A DNA stretch of 64,000 nucleotides from Phlegmacium glaucopus (taxonomy: Eukaryota > Basidiomycota > Agaricomycetes > Agaricales > Cortinariaceae): positions 49,237-113,236 of the forward strand of contig MU130579.1 of NCBI GenBank assembly GCA_015039465.1. The letters are read 5' to 3'. Position numbers and translations under genes: made by a program. This document shows, piece by piece, positions 32,702 through 44,020 of the stretch (position 1 is the stretch's first letter; the number at the start of each line of letters is the position of its first letter). Under the pieces are notes generated by a model that had not been told where the DNA came from, made no database searches, and was given only the letters and a program-made list of their open reading frames with translations.

Positions 32702-35605
32702 CAATAAAAGCCCGTTCTCCCACCAACCTTGACCAACCCAACAGCTACTGGTAGCCAGCTCCGCGTGAAGTGATAGATGAGGCTGGAATACAACAATGCA
32801 TATGCTGAGATGTGGAAAGTACGTAGAAAGATAGAAAGGTGTCCGTCCCCAGGCCAGTACAAATCCGCAACTAAGGAACAAAAAACCTATTTATATCCAA
32901 GGTCTCGCATTTAGTTCTCCGGGTTATAAGTTCCCTAATGATACCTTACTTCCAAAAGTCCATACACCTCATAAACAATGCGAGAAATGGAGGCCCCCAA
33001 GAATGAGTCAGGCAGCACTATACACAGGTGGCAGTTCCAACGCAACACGCGACTCCTCAGGTGGATCCATACTTGTGACACGTACTCCGCTATCAACATG
33101 CTGGATAGGTTCTGGTATGGGACTAGAAGACGGCAGTACCATAAGACCACCGTGTGTCGGAACACTACCACCTTGGCGTTTCCTGCTGGGGGTATTTGAG
33201 GTTATGATGTTCGGAGTAGTATTTATAGAAGATGGAGATATGGATGAAGATGCATTTGACGATGACCGTAGATGGGTTATTGTCCTCGACGTCGACGCCG
33301 ATGGTGATGTCCCCCTGTGCGATGGAGTCATTGTAGGCAAGGTAGGAGCCGTGGTGAAATTGGCATTATTTTCTTCAACTCTGGGTGGAAAAGGTTCAAT
33401 AGTTACATTATTGGACCAAATGTTATTAGCTGAAGTTGCAAAAAATCAACTTTTATGCGTGGATTATCAAAACGGAAATGAAGGCCTTACGAGACGACAT
33501 GGCATCTGATCCACATTCGTTATTTGGCCATGGCTGAGTGTGATCTAAGCGTCGCTTATATCGACGACGTAGAAAAATGATGGCTAGAATTATGAATATC
33601 AAAGCAAAGGTGCCGCCAATAACGCCGCCCACAATAGGGCCAATATGTTTCGACTTAGTCGTCGGTGTTGTCGTCGTCAACGCCGCCGCCGCCGTCACCG
33701 TCATCGGCGTTGTCGTTGTCGTTGTCATTGTCGGTGTCGGTGTCGGTGTTGGTGTTGGTGTTGGTGTTGGTGTTGGCGTCACCGTCGTCGTTGTAGTCGT
33801 TGAGTCCTGAATACCAGGGTCCAAGACCAAGAAGTAGTCAAACCATATGGTTCCTTCGCCTGCTTGAGCCTCTGGATTGACCTTTACCATAGTGATGACA
33901 AGTTCACTAGCGAAAGCAATTAACGTATCAAAAAACGTAATCTCTTACAAGTTTTTTTTTTTTGATGACATACTGATCTCCCTCATTGAGAGTAGGCGAT
34001 TGCCAAAATTGCTGCATATATGTGTCTCCAGGAGCGGCTGCCGAAGTGGCCTGGGCTGGCGATGCACTATCGATTGAATAGTTTGTCAAAACTCCTCCAG
34101 ATGTGATATCGATTGTCCCAAAGACGGTTATCGAGTTTCCTGAGGGAATATTTTTTTACAAGGTTTGAATTCCAGGAGAGCCAAAGAAAAAGGTCTACAG
34201 AGACTAACCAGTGAAGCTCACAGTAAAAAAATCGTGAACTCGAGTGGAGCTCGCAACAGTGCCGTTATGTTCATGCACAGTTCCTCCACGAACCCAAGTT
34301 CCATTATACTTAATGTGGGTGAAGTCCTGGTCATCAATGATTGTCTGGGACATGGGTGTTGGTTAAAATGATTGGAGGAAGGAAGTGGGGAACTTTGAGT
34401 CCAAGTCAATCATTCCTACCGTGGCATAGCTTTTTAACTTCGACGTAGAGCCTATGGGACTTCTGGTGTTCGCACCCTACGTTTTGTATCTGGTAATAAT
34501 CACACCTAATAGAAGGGCTATATCACTCGTGAGTGATTGATTAGAGAAGGTTCAATATCAATGTGGAAGAAACAAGGCTCTTACAGTGCCTTGCATATTG
34601 TTTTACACTCAAATTTCCAGCGAGCCCAAAGCGAGCCTCTGATGTGACATGGTCATCACTTTCGCACGGTAACCCTGGCAGGTTCTTATGATGACCCTTC
34701 ACAACTCGTTTGACAACCCGCAACTGTGTGTAGATCAGTGGAGCCGTTTTCTGCTGTTCATGCTACCACACAAACATGCGTCGGCGCATATCTTCAGAAA
34801 CAGGAGGGGCCATTGCAAGTAGTACGAAACCGCTTACAGCTCAAGATCTGTTTCGTTGGATATTTAGGTCTTGTTCGCTTCAGAAATAAGGTTTGACGTC
34901 ACATCATCGTCACATCAAAAGCTCGCTGATATGCAAGGACTGTATTGGGCAATCACACCCTGATGATCCAAATGACACCGCGACAGGCTGTGAAACCAGT
35001 GTGAACAGCACACTCGTCGTCATTATTTTTACTGATCCACTGATATTCCTCTTCACATCCATCGCTCAGTGGCTGCTTCATCAGTCCGCACGATCTCTAG
35101 ATCTCAGCTTACCAATGCGTGACAGTCCACACCAGACAAATAGATACAAATGCGAATCAGTGGTTATGCAAGACACCGTAACATAACATGATTTAGCTAC
35201 TAACTCAGATCTTGTCAGATTGTTATCAATTGAATTTCACTGCATGGCTGTACAAGAGTCGTTGGGGATCAAACTGTACTGGTACATACAGTAGATTAAG
35301 TTTCCTTGCTCTCCTCAGGAAATCACCGGAAGCTGCCACCGCTTACAAAGAATGATCGCGTGAGCCGCATATTTTCTGGATGCATTACTGGTCTCATAGA
35401 TTGGGTATGAGCTATACTATATTATAAGGGAAGAAACTTGCATAAAGCCTCGATTCGAAGACTGGTAAATTTGAGTTTAAATTATTACGACGCTACTTGT
35501 GATCGAGGACGGCCATCATGATCAACGGCTTTCCTTTTTTAAATGCATTTAACCTAATTAGTATTAGTAACCCTAGAAATCTTCTCATTTGGCAGGGAAA
35601 CACTT
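32702..35605. repeat. Segmental duplication, copy 2
   Basis: Direct repeat of 13,028-15,985, about 19.7 kb away. It starts just right of the Q5 5' flank and ends about 60 bp left of element A. The gene is conserved. Part of the downstream flank (equivalent to 15,250-15,460) is shortened here. Confidence 0.85.
33008..34353 (-). CDS. Single-pass membrane protein with N-terminal lectin-like beta domain (copy 2)
   Basis: Paralogue of the 13,330-14,646 gene with the same four-exon structure; start ATG at 34,351-34,353, stop at 33,008. It keeps the WVRGGT-type N-terminal block, FGTIDITSGG, the GTIWFDYFLV motif, a slightly longer Thr-Pro stalk, the transmembrane helix VGGVIGGTFALIFIILAIIF, RRRYKRR and the ELPPVYSAA end. 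Differences are mostly single substitutions plus a change in the TP and Thr-run lengths, as expected for slippage. I saw no premature stop, so both copies may be functional. Probably a cell-surface protein; the ligand is unknown. Confidence 0.85.
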
Positions 35606-35669
35606 TCGATGCAGGCTGCTTTTAGGAGCTGAACAGATGTAGATATCTGTAGCATTTCTCTAGGAAATA

Positions 35670-36112
35670 TGCTTGGCGGAGTGGGGAAGTATTAAAATAT
35701 TATATAATTATGCCCACAAAAAAATATTTTGTTTCCGACAATATTTTGACTCCCCCCAAATATTATATTGTAAATCCCTTCAACATTATGAAGGCCCCGA
35801 ATATTTTAGGTGCTCCCAGAATATTTAAACATGTGCCTAAATGTTCATTTCACTGCCCCAAATTTTTTTTGTTACTGCCCATATATTATTACACTGCCCG
35901 AAAACATTTTGGTATCCCCAGGAATTTATTCACTGCTCCGAAAATATTTTATTTGTACTCGAAATTTATTGTGTCGTATGCGCGAATATTTTGTTTCCAG
36001 CCATTTTGGGAATGCCGTGATGCCGTGATGATGTAAATGATCCAGAGTCGGCAGCTTCGGCGCTGCAAGCGGAGTGTAAAATGCCTTGGCAACGCTTTTG
36101 CCGCAAAGATCA
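35670..36112 (+). repeat. Element A left terminal inverted repeat
   Basis: It consists of imperfect blocks in which a short C/G-rich core (GCCC, CCCC, TGCCCGA) alternates with AT cores such as AATATTTT, AAATTTAT and AACATTTTGG, about every 25-30 bp. The inner end (TGCCTTGGCAACGCTTTTGC) matches the inner end of the right TIR. A 108-codon frame across it is present in both TIRs but has no protein-like features. Confidence 0.9.
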
Positions 36113-36219
36113 CATGTGGCAAGCCAGCGACGACACTACAATTGTTACAATTAATGCACTATCTACATTACAAAAAAGTAACTAAGCACTACTAAAGAAT
36201 AGTACCCGATAGCGTAGTG

Positions 36220-37790
36220 TCAAGGGATAAATATTGAAGCAGTTAATTGGATTCCTGAAGGTCTCTTCTTCCGTTTGCGTGCCGGTGAACAAGGGAATGA
36301 ACTATTTGATAAAGAGGCAGAGTGGTCGTGATAAGGGCATTTAGGCGGTCGAGCTGTCGTTCCATGTATTCGTGCAATGTTGAGAAAGAGGGTCATGGTG
36401 AAGTCTGATTCTGTGATCCGAGTCCGGACTTCAATGGCATTGGTGAGAGCTTTGATGACTGTTACTTGGTGTCTGCGCTTGCGTATATCATTCCACCATA
36501 ATCGAATGCGTGCACGATTTGACATGCTTGGTTGATGACAAGGAGATAGTGGAAGGCATCGTTCGGGTTGTTTACTCTGGCTGGTGTGAGGTGTGAAATT
36601 GGCGGAAATGATCTAGGGGTGAATGATGGTATGCAATTGTTCACAGCAGTTTTTGATTCGTTTGGGTTATTGCGATATGATTAGATTCAACCTGAAACTT
36701 TTCCGTGTTTGAGGCTTTGTCGCGAACTTGATAGCAGGGTAGTGCCTGCTATCGAGTTTGCGACAGAGTTTGGTAGGCCAAGTACAAAGCGTGAGGAGTA
36801 TTTTATAATTGTCTGGTACATCAAGGTACAGGTGAGCGCAGTCAGGTCTGGAAGGAGGGTAAATCTGAACCTTAGAAGAGTTCTTTTCTGTTGATATATT
36901 CCTTTCTACCATGGAAAATGTGTTAGTCAATCTTGTGAACTGAGGCCTGGCAAGTTTCTCGGTAAGTAAATTATGTTATGCTAAGGGATCAAATAATATT
37001 ACCTTGGTTCCATAACTGGACGATGCTAAAATCCCTAGGGTATCGATGAGAGAGATATTCGGCTAGTTCATGTACCAATTCAACAGCTGCACACGTTCAA
37101 AGTTATAACAGGTAAAGACTGGGATCCCTACGTTTGATGCGATGTTTCCAGAGGAAAGCGTGACCTAAATGGAAATGAGACTGAGTTCTTTGCTAGAATT
37201 TGAGGGGAAAGGAGTTGAACTCACAAGTAGTGACAACCTCTAGCCATGCGTTGACAAAAGTCAATACCAACATAGTCCATCACTTCTTTAAGCTTCTTGA
37301 AGCCTATGATCCGGAGAGTCGATGACCTTTCCACCGTCGTTTGATTGTACCCCAAATGTGATGTGTCAGACAATTGGGAACGTTAAGGTGAACAATTGCG
37401 CCATTCTTGGAAGCAACTCGCAGCGTCAGACCACCCATGTGAGCATGGCCTGAGTCAAGACCAGGAATGACACCCGATTCTCGGGAGTGAAACATCAGCA
37501 GACGAGCAAAAGAAGAAGGAAGTGAGGAAAGTCTGCAACGATGCTAATGCCATCAGATTGAATGACACCCTGTTGATCGTAATACCACCCCCATAGCACA
37601 TCGCCTATTTAACATTCTGAGTGGTGGGGAGATCCGGTACATAGGAAGAGACGCACCAAAATAGTTTATCCCAGTAAGTCCAATGACCGTATCAAGAAAT
37701 GCTTGTGGTCCTCCATACATGGCCGCTGGCGTCAGATAGTGAGAATGTACTCGATCTGAGAAAAGGCAAAAGGTGATAAATTTGAGAACA
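36220..37790 (-). pseudogene. FunK1-like kinase remnant and unassigned exons (element A cargo)
   Basis: Between 37,780 and 37,300 the minus strand encodes MYGGPQAFLDTVIGLTG, an intron (GTGCGTCT...AATAG), then DVLWGWYYDQQGVIQSDGIS and IVADFPHFLLLLL. This pattern (aromatic-YYD-x-x-G-x-IxS ... DFPxFLLLLL) is typical of the FunK1 fungal-type protein kinases expanded in mushrooms. The frame then breaks at TGC-TGA, and a shifted frame continues GVIPGLDSGHAHMGGLTLRV. Further left, AAVELVHELAEYLSHRYPRD (37,030-37,090) and ALTNAIEVRTRITESDFTMT (36,380-36,440) look exon-like but I could not assign them; the former resembles part of DUF3445 proteins. I saw no HRD or DFG-type catalytic motif, so it is probably non-functional. 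Confidence 0.45.
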
Positions 37791-37796
37791 AAATCG

Positions 37797-38799
37797 CTAC
37801 ATGAACAATTTACAAACTGTGGCTATGGTTGCCTGGATTACGACCTCCTCCTTTTGAACCTGGTCACAGGATTCTTTAAGCCAGGTGAGGATGGAGCGTT
37901 TGCACTCCAGGTTCATACCTCTGTGCTCCATTCCCTCCAGTGCCTCAGGAATCGAGGACAATGGCAGAGGGTCAACTGGGTGGTGGATACGACGTAGAAT
38001 GACACAGAACCATTTTTCAGACCACACCTTCCTGCAGGTCCCATGTTGAGCACAGAAGGGCTCATCATCAAAATTTTTTGGAAATGGTGGATAGTTTCCT
38101 AGGCGCTTGCGTTCCGCAGCAATGGATTCTTTAGCAGTCGCGATGATCATGTACAGTTCAAAATCGAGGTGGTCCTTGCTATCGGTAGTGTATTGTTCAA
38201 GGGGGGCAGAAAGGAGTATTCGAATTGGAGAAGGAACCCAGTCTAGGAGATTATACTGGCGGGCAAGGTAAAGGCGGTGAGCTGGAAGAAGGTTGAAATC
38301 GAGAAGTTGTGTGCTGGCGAACTCGATGCCTGGCAATATATCCCACATATGGGATACATGGAGAATGTCGATCAATTGTTGGGAATGTGCTACCCGGTGT
38401 GGAGCCCACGAACTGCTTGTCAGAATACAAATCATTAGTACAATAATTAAAGGAGAACTAGATAGTAGAGACGTACTCATGGTTAAGCCAACCCAGGAAG
38501 TTAGCAAACGTCTCAACAGTACACCCTTGAACAATGATCGGGTTGTCAACAGAGCCTTCCTTCAACAGGCCAAGGTGGCCGCTGCTGTCAAACAGCATAT
38601 CACGCAGAAACTTGGAATGCAAGGCCAAGCGTGCAGCATCGACCTTGAAACCCTGACCTTCAACCTTGAAAAACTTAGAATTGATAATCAACATAAGCTA
38701 ATGATTAGTACCCACAGAGAAGACGACTGTAAACACCTCCCGATCAAAATCTGGATGGAAAGTGTGAGGGCGTTGACTGTTTGGTGGAAAGTCAGCCAT
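37797..38799 (-). CDS. BTB/POZ-domain protein (element A)
   Basis: Start ATG at 38,797-38,799 (MADFPPNSQRPHTFHPDFDR). Exon 1 ends VVFS before an intron of about 50 bp (GTGGGTAC...TTCAAG). Exon 2 carries VEGQGFKVDAARLALHSKFL, RDMLFD, NPIIVQGCTVETFANFLGWL: the core of a BTB/POZ domain as found in Agaricomycete BTB proteins. After a second intron (GTACGTCT...AGCAG) comes a helical region, WAPHRVAHSQQLIDILHVSH through LARQYNLLDWVP, then a charged C-terminal part ending CKLFM. Length is about 280 residues. It is transcribed divergently from the integrase, start codons about 106 bp apart. The homologue in element B shares the whole architecture. BTB domains mediate dimerisation and Cullin-3 recruitment; a role in transposition or its control is inference. 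Confidence 0.85.
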
Positions 38800-38905
38800 G
38801 GGAAGGATGGGAGGGCGCTTCTGTGCTCAGAATAGCCAGAGAAGAGATGGTATATATATAATAATATGATAGCGGGTTCTGGAAGAACGCCGTGTTGATA
38901 TACAT
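38800..38905. promoter_or_regulatory. Divergent promoter between BTB and integrase genes (element A)
   Basis: About 106 bp separates the two opposing start codons. It contains an AT-rich TATA-like run, TATATATATAATAATATG (about 38,851-38,868). Element B has an equivalent gap of about 96 bp (49,027-49,122) with TGTATATATTG. The close spacing implies that both genes share one regulatory region. Confidence 0.6.
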
Positions 38906-40865
38906 ATGCATCTCTCCCCTCTTCCACATTCACAGAAACCCTGGTCCAGTGCGGTCCGAACTGCCTACCAGCAACTATATCAAATCTATCAGACAGGATC
39001 TTCTTATGTGGACTCAGGAAGTGTGGAAGCTCACCGCCTTCAACAGTATGGAAACACAATCATCATGGACGCATACCCGCTCCTTCTTTTATTAAATGAA
39101 TCAGCCGAATTTGAATCCCTACCTCTGGAATGGATTGAAGATGTCGCTACTGAATTTGCTGCGCTTTTGGCTCTCACTGATGAAAGATGGAAATCGGCAA
39201 AAGAAGAGTACGTAGAATCATCACAGCTGGATTTGATTTGACAAGTAGGTTTTCTAGACTAGCTACCAATGTTACTATCCTGCAACACACATATACAACA
39301 CGCACGGGGAAACCTGGTCAACCCAAAAAAAACATAAATCCCAAGGTTCTTCACGAAGCGTTTAAGAAAGGGAAACAGATTTCTTTGACATTGCTTGCAA
39401 GCATTCTTGGAATAGATCGCAAAACTCTCCGAGTACAAATGAAGGAAATGGGTATAGATTCAGGCTTTGACGACATCAGTAACAATGATCTAGATAACCT
39501 GGTTCAACAATACCGTCAAGAAAACCCTAGCGGAGGACGTTCTTACATCATGGGGTGTCTGCGTGCTGCACATTCCTTACGCATTCAACGTGACCGGGTA
39601 ATTGACTCTATGCATCGTGTTGATCGGCTAGGGCAGGGGATGCGGCAACGTCTTGGAAAGAAGAAGGAGCGGAGGAGCTATCAGGTTCCCCGGCCAAATG
39701 CCTTGTGGCATATTGACGGCCACCACAAGCTTATAGCTTGGGGTATTGTCATTCATGGTGTAGCTGATGGGTACTCGCGTAAGGTTTGCATGTGGCATAA
39801 CACCCTGCCCAATTCTATGGCTAAAGTTTTACGTTTTGAACTTTGAACAGGTCACCGGACTACGTGCAAGTACAAACAACACAGCGGAAACAGTTCTCGA
39901 CATGTTTACTGATGCCATACTGGAGCACGGTGTTCCTTCAAGAGTGCGTGGGGATAGGGGAGGTGAAAACCGGGACGTATCCATTTTAATGATCTTGCTT
40001 CGTGGTCTCAACCGTGCTAGTTTCATATGGGGTTCATCAGTATTCAATACCCGAATTGAACGCCTTTGGGTAGAGGTTGGAAGGCGATTTGTACGTCAGT
40101 GGCGTGCATTTTTCGTCCGGCTAGAGAGGTGCCACCTTCTGGAAAGAAAAAATTCACAGCATCGCTGGCTTCTACATTATCTATTTCTTGATCTGATTAA
40201 TGAAGATTGTCAATGCTTTTGTGAGGAATGGAATGCCCATCCAATGTCCAGAGTAGCAGGAGGGCGTTCTCCAAATGTAAGTTATTTAATTATTATCCTA
40301 TTGATCACTTTATTTATTCCTCACGTAGGACCTTGTATTCCTGGGAGAATTAGAGCATGGTGTCTACAATGATGAATGTGAAGGTCTGACAGAGAAAGAA
40401 ATCAATGCTTTTTATGATTTTGGTGGGGATGGACTCGAATTGGATGTTGATGATGAACCTGGGTTAGGAGATGAAAATAACCTGGATTGTAGTTTTGATT
40501 TAGAGGTCAGTCTCTTGCGGAATCACCAACATAAACTGACTTCCATTGAAAAGGGAATTGATGCTAATATTCGACATGAGGCTGTCCCTGTCCCATCTGG
40601 GTCTTGTCCATTTGGTTACATGGACCTATCCTTGTTCGAACGTGGTCTCAACATATTGAGGGAGAGTATGGACCTTCCTAGTGGCTATGGAATGACGCCA
40701 GCTGAATTAGATGAAGATGGATTTGATGAACAGGAGGAGATTAATGTCGGTTTAAAAAAAAGAGGATACCCAATTGAGCTTCCTTGTCAAATATGGAAGC
40801 CTCGAACGGAAGTTTGGGCACAGGGGCTTTTTGCAATGAACAGTATCTTAGCATTGTCGTATTAA
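38906..40865 (+). CDS. DDE/rve-type integrase-transposase (element A)
   Basis: Five exons join in frame: 38,906-39,207, 39,258-39,783, 39,851-40,276, 40,329-40,505 and 40,554-40,865, giving about 580 residues. The order is: N-terminal helical region (YVDSGSVEAHRLQQYGN...); a helix-turn-helix-like segment (NPKVLHEAFKKGKQISLTLL, ASILGIDRKTLRV); then the catalytic core. Candidate catalytic residues are D in ALWHIDGHHKL, D in VPSRVRGDRGGEN and E in FNTRIERLWVEVGRR. This matches the eukaryotic 'integrase core domain' family found in many fungi and fish, with the LLRGLNRASFIWGSSVFNTR signature. An acidic linker and a conserved C-terminal domain (LFERGLNIL...IELPCQIWKPRTEVWAQGL) follow. Intron choices are supported by the element B copy, which is similar across all exons. 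It is likely the enzyme that moves the element. The frame is intact. Confidence 0.88.
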
Positions 40866-40999
40866 TACTAGTATATATTTTTCACCGCAGTGTCATGTTT
40901 CTTGTATATAAACCAGGGACCCAATAAAGGACCAGTATAGAATCCCCCCGCCATTCCTTTCTGACAAAACCCTCCATCTTTAGTCTCTTTCTGGTTCTC

Positions 41000-42403
41000 A
41001 TGAGTCGTCGTTCCTCCAAGGGGAAAGGGAAAAGGAGGGCAAGCCCAACCCCATCTCTTTCTTCTCTTGAGGGTGATTCCATCCTGGATCAGAGCCGCTT
41101 CGTTAAGAAGTCCCGTATTACCTCTCCTGCACGTGTCAAACAGGCGGTTTTGTCCAAAGTAGCCAATAAGTCCAAGTCGGGCTCTTCCTCAAAGGGCTTG
41201 GCTGGCTTTGCTGCTCTGGTTAATAACTCAAACCTCTCTGCTGCTCGCATGGAAACAAATCGTGGCCTTCACTCAAGTAGCTCATCCACACGGTCTCGCA
41301 GTGGTGCAAGTGTCAAATCCAAGATTGGAAAAACGGTAAGGCCACCAGTTTCATTTACACTAAAACTTACCCTCATTCTCTATTTTAGGAAGATGTATTT
41401 GCTGTAGGCACAATTGTCTTCCTGACGACTGGTGTTATGGAGGTATGAGCTATATTTATTATTCTGTCATTTATATTACCCTAATGTTCGTAATACAATA
41501 TCTAGAATAGTGTTGTGGAGCTGGATGGCAACACCTCATCTTTTCATCCTATCTACTGCCTTCAATCCGATGTCGATGTATCTCCTGTCGCCCTCACAGG
41601 AATGAAGCAGTCTGGCCTTTGCGTTATGAAGGGCGCAGGATTTGAATTCCTTTCCACAGATACTTATTCAGTCATTGATGACAAACTTCATAACCTCTTC
41701 CCCAATCTCTTCGACTGGATCATTGAATCTGAACCCTACGATGCGACCACTTCATCCTGGCTTATTTGTGTGAGGCCCCCTTACCACAAGAGCCCCGTTA
41801 TGTATTCCGACGATCAATCTCTGCCAACGGGTTTCGACATTATCACTACCTGCCAACTTGCAAGAAGTAAGGCAGGTGTCCAGGAGCGTGTCTTATACCT
41901 CGGTGAGCTTTATTACTGGATATAACTAATGCCATGTATATTAACTTCAAGTTCCTATATGTTTTAGTAACTCGGGATCGTGTCCCCAATGAAACACTCA
42001 AGGAATGGCGTCCACATGCCTCTGGGAAAAGGGTTGCTACTTTGAATGAAGGCTTTGATGTTGAAGATGGGAGCCTTGACGACACTGATGATGAGATTTC
42101 AAGCGCAATACCAGGTTCTGTGCCTTTCCCAAGCACCCAACCGTCCTTGGGACTCAGACATCACCAAAATGGTAGCGAGGATGAAGTTGAGCAAGATGTG
42201 ATCAGTATTTCAGGTAAAAAAAAACTGTCCCGAAATTGACTGTTTAAGTTTTAACCTGATGTCCTTATGCCTTAGATAACGAGCCTGAGCCAGCTCCGAG
42301 CCCAGTGGCCAATGCCGCCACCCCTCCTTGTGTCAACACCATCAAGGACCACTTTTCTTCATCAATGAATTTTGATGACGAGGAGAATCCCTGGATTTCT
42401 TAA
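41000..42403 (+). CDS. Ser/Lys-rich N-terminus, acidic C-terminus protein (element A core gene)
   Basis: Start ATG at 41,000 (MSRRSSKGKGKRRASPTPSL). Exon 1 is basic and Ser-rich (about 112 residues, including SSSKGLAGFAALVNNSNLSA). After GTAAGGCC...TTTTAG it continues EDVFAVGTIVFLTTGVME; a further intron precedes the conserved central block VSPVALTGMKQSGLCVMKGA and LFPNLFDWIIESEPYDATTS. Later exons carry SLPTGFDIITTCQLARSKAG and an acidic stretch, and the end is FDDEENPWIS at 42,401-42,403. The last exon was found by comparison with element B, which ends GDEGNPWIS. No known domain is recognised. The basic tail suggests nucleic-acid or nuclear binding, which is inference. It starts 134 bp after the integrase stop, on the same strand. 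Confidence 0.75.
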
Positions 42404-42985
42404 GGTTACCTTACCCCGACTACCAGTATAGCTTACACCATTCATTTTTAGTCAGACATAACTTCCAACTACTTTACTTTCCTTACACCACACCATATAA
42501 TATATGCAGTGATTGCATGGATAATCATCTAAGTAAGCCCTATAAGGAGTCGAAGAAAAAAAGAAATAAAATTACTGCGTTACCAATATTCTGTTCTCTG
42601 CCAGAGTTCACATAAACACAATATCAGAGAGAGAAGGAAGTAGGATAGATAGATAATACACTAGGGTACCGGTATGCAAGGAATTCAGAAGCAAAAAAAA
42701 AACCCTCTATGAGCGCTTGTCCTTCATGGTGCAAGCAGGTGCAAGATCTTTGGGTTGGATGGGTGATATGCTTGGTGGATGGAAGTCGCATTGGTGTCTT
42801 TGAAGAGGGAGACAAGATAGGCCTCGGTGCTTCATAGAGCATGAATGGTTAAAGGTAGAGAGCAATCGAGTCAGCCCATGTAGATGAGTCAAAGTAAGTG
42901 AGAAAGCGCACCTTGAAGTCCTGTGCTATTTCACGTTGTTGTGGTATTCGTCACATCAGTGTTGGGCTGGCGTTGTTGGGCTGGT
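42404..42985. other. Non-coding stretch inside element A
   Basis: Between the Ser-rich gene and the laccase remnants I see no coding signal. A 72-codon minus-strand frame (42,624-42,842) has no recognisable motif and no counterpart in element B. Confidence 0.4.
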
Positions 42986-42989
42986 GTTG

Positions 42990-44020
42990 CCATGGGGTTC
43001 AAACATCTTTGTCAAGCTGGCCAACGAATATTTGAATCATCCGCTTCAATTATCGTCTAAAGACCAAGAGTTGTTCCATTAAGATCTGCATTTGTACCAA
43101 ATCAAACGACTCACCGTGTTGTGTCCATCAATTGAAAATATAGATGCCAGTCAGAAACAATAATGTTTTCCTGCCAAAACATTATCGGAACGTACATAAA
43201 GCCGGCTCGGACCCTCCATGCGTAGCTGTTGTGAAGATTACTGTCCGAAATTCGTCAGAAGGCTTATGTATAAAAGAGCCAAAAAATACTTACACCAACA
43301 AACATAGAAAGGTCCCGCAGTTAGAAAACTATCTGCCACGTTTTGATCAGAGCCGGCCTAGTAGAAAAGAGTTGTTAAAAATGATTGTAGCCGAGTGGGG
43401 AACAAATCATCGATTTACGCCAATCTTTTTCTGTCATTGAACTCTTCAGACATATATGAGAAACAAATATAATTGAATACTCACCATCAAGCGTGCCAAT
43501 TACTTTGAAAGAACAGAACCATGGCTTGAATCTCATTTGGCACGATATGGGTACATCGGGTCATGTTGTAATACGCTGGTCGTCCATCGTCTAGCATCAC
43601 GAAGAGTTGGGGGTTGCTGAGAACTCCGCATACTGAGGTGTCGGACACTGGAGAGTGTAAAAAAACAATAGGATGAGACAGATCCTGCTATTACTGATAT
43701 CGAGACTACATTGCACAAAATCATCAGTGAAAGTCTGTCGAGCTTCAAATGTATGACTTACAAGTGTTTATGCAGGTCTTGTGGATCATAGATTATGAGT
43801 GCACCTCGAAGGCCATCGCAGTATTGGGTCGCTACGCAAGCAGATTGTCTGTCAATTGCAACTATGAGTAAACTTTTGAAGATTGGACCCACCATGATGT
43901 GAGTGATACCAAAACATTCCTGCCTGGTCCGGGACAGAGAGCTTGTGAGAGGGAGTTTCCAGGAGTGATTGGACGTTGAGAGACTCCAAGAGGCTGTGAA
44001 ATCCCGCTTGTCCAACCCCA
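42990..44020 (-). pseudogene. Laccase (multicopper oxidase) pseudogene, element A cargo
   Basis: Minus-strand fragments match laccase domain 1: SVPDQAGMFWYHSHH (about 43,900-43,940), an intron (GTGGGTCC...TTGACAG), then TQYCDGLRGALIIYDPQD (about 43,800-43,850). HSHH is part of the type 2/3 copper-binding set. Upstream residues (QRPITPGNSL) are in a different frame, so there is a frameshift. Further left, weaker matches include NVLAGKHY followed by FSIDGHN-like residues (43,130-43,190). The C-terminal HCHIxWH copper motif was not found. The fragment ends exactly at the inner edge of the right TIR, suggesting capture of host sequence next to the element end. Laccases oxidise phenols and lignin-derived compounds; this copy cannot be functional. 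Confidence 0.75.

Noticed and set aside
35710..36036. 108-codon frame (and its mirror at 44,096-44,422), and the 80-codon frames at 44,628 and 54,073
   Set aside because: They are conserved only because they lie in the terminal inverted repeats. The residues reflect the AT/CCC block structure and no start or promoter context is visible.
40440..40865. A separate gene for the C-terminal part of the element A integrase
   Set aside because: Exons join in frame with the catalytic domain, and the element B copy has the same order with an intron that must be spliced, so it is one protein.
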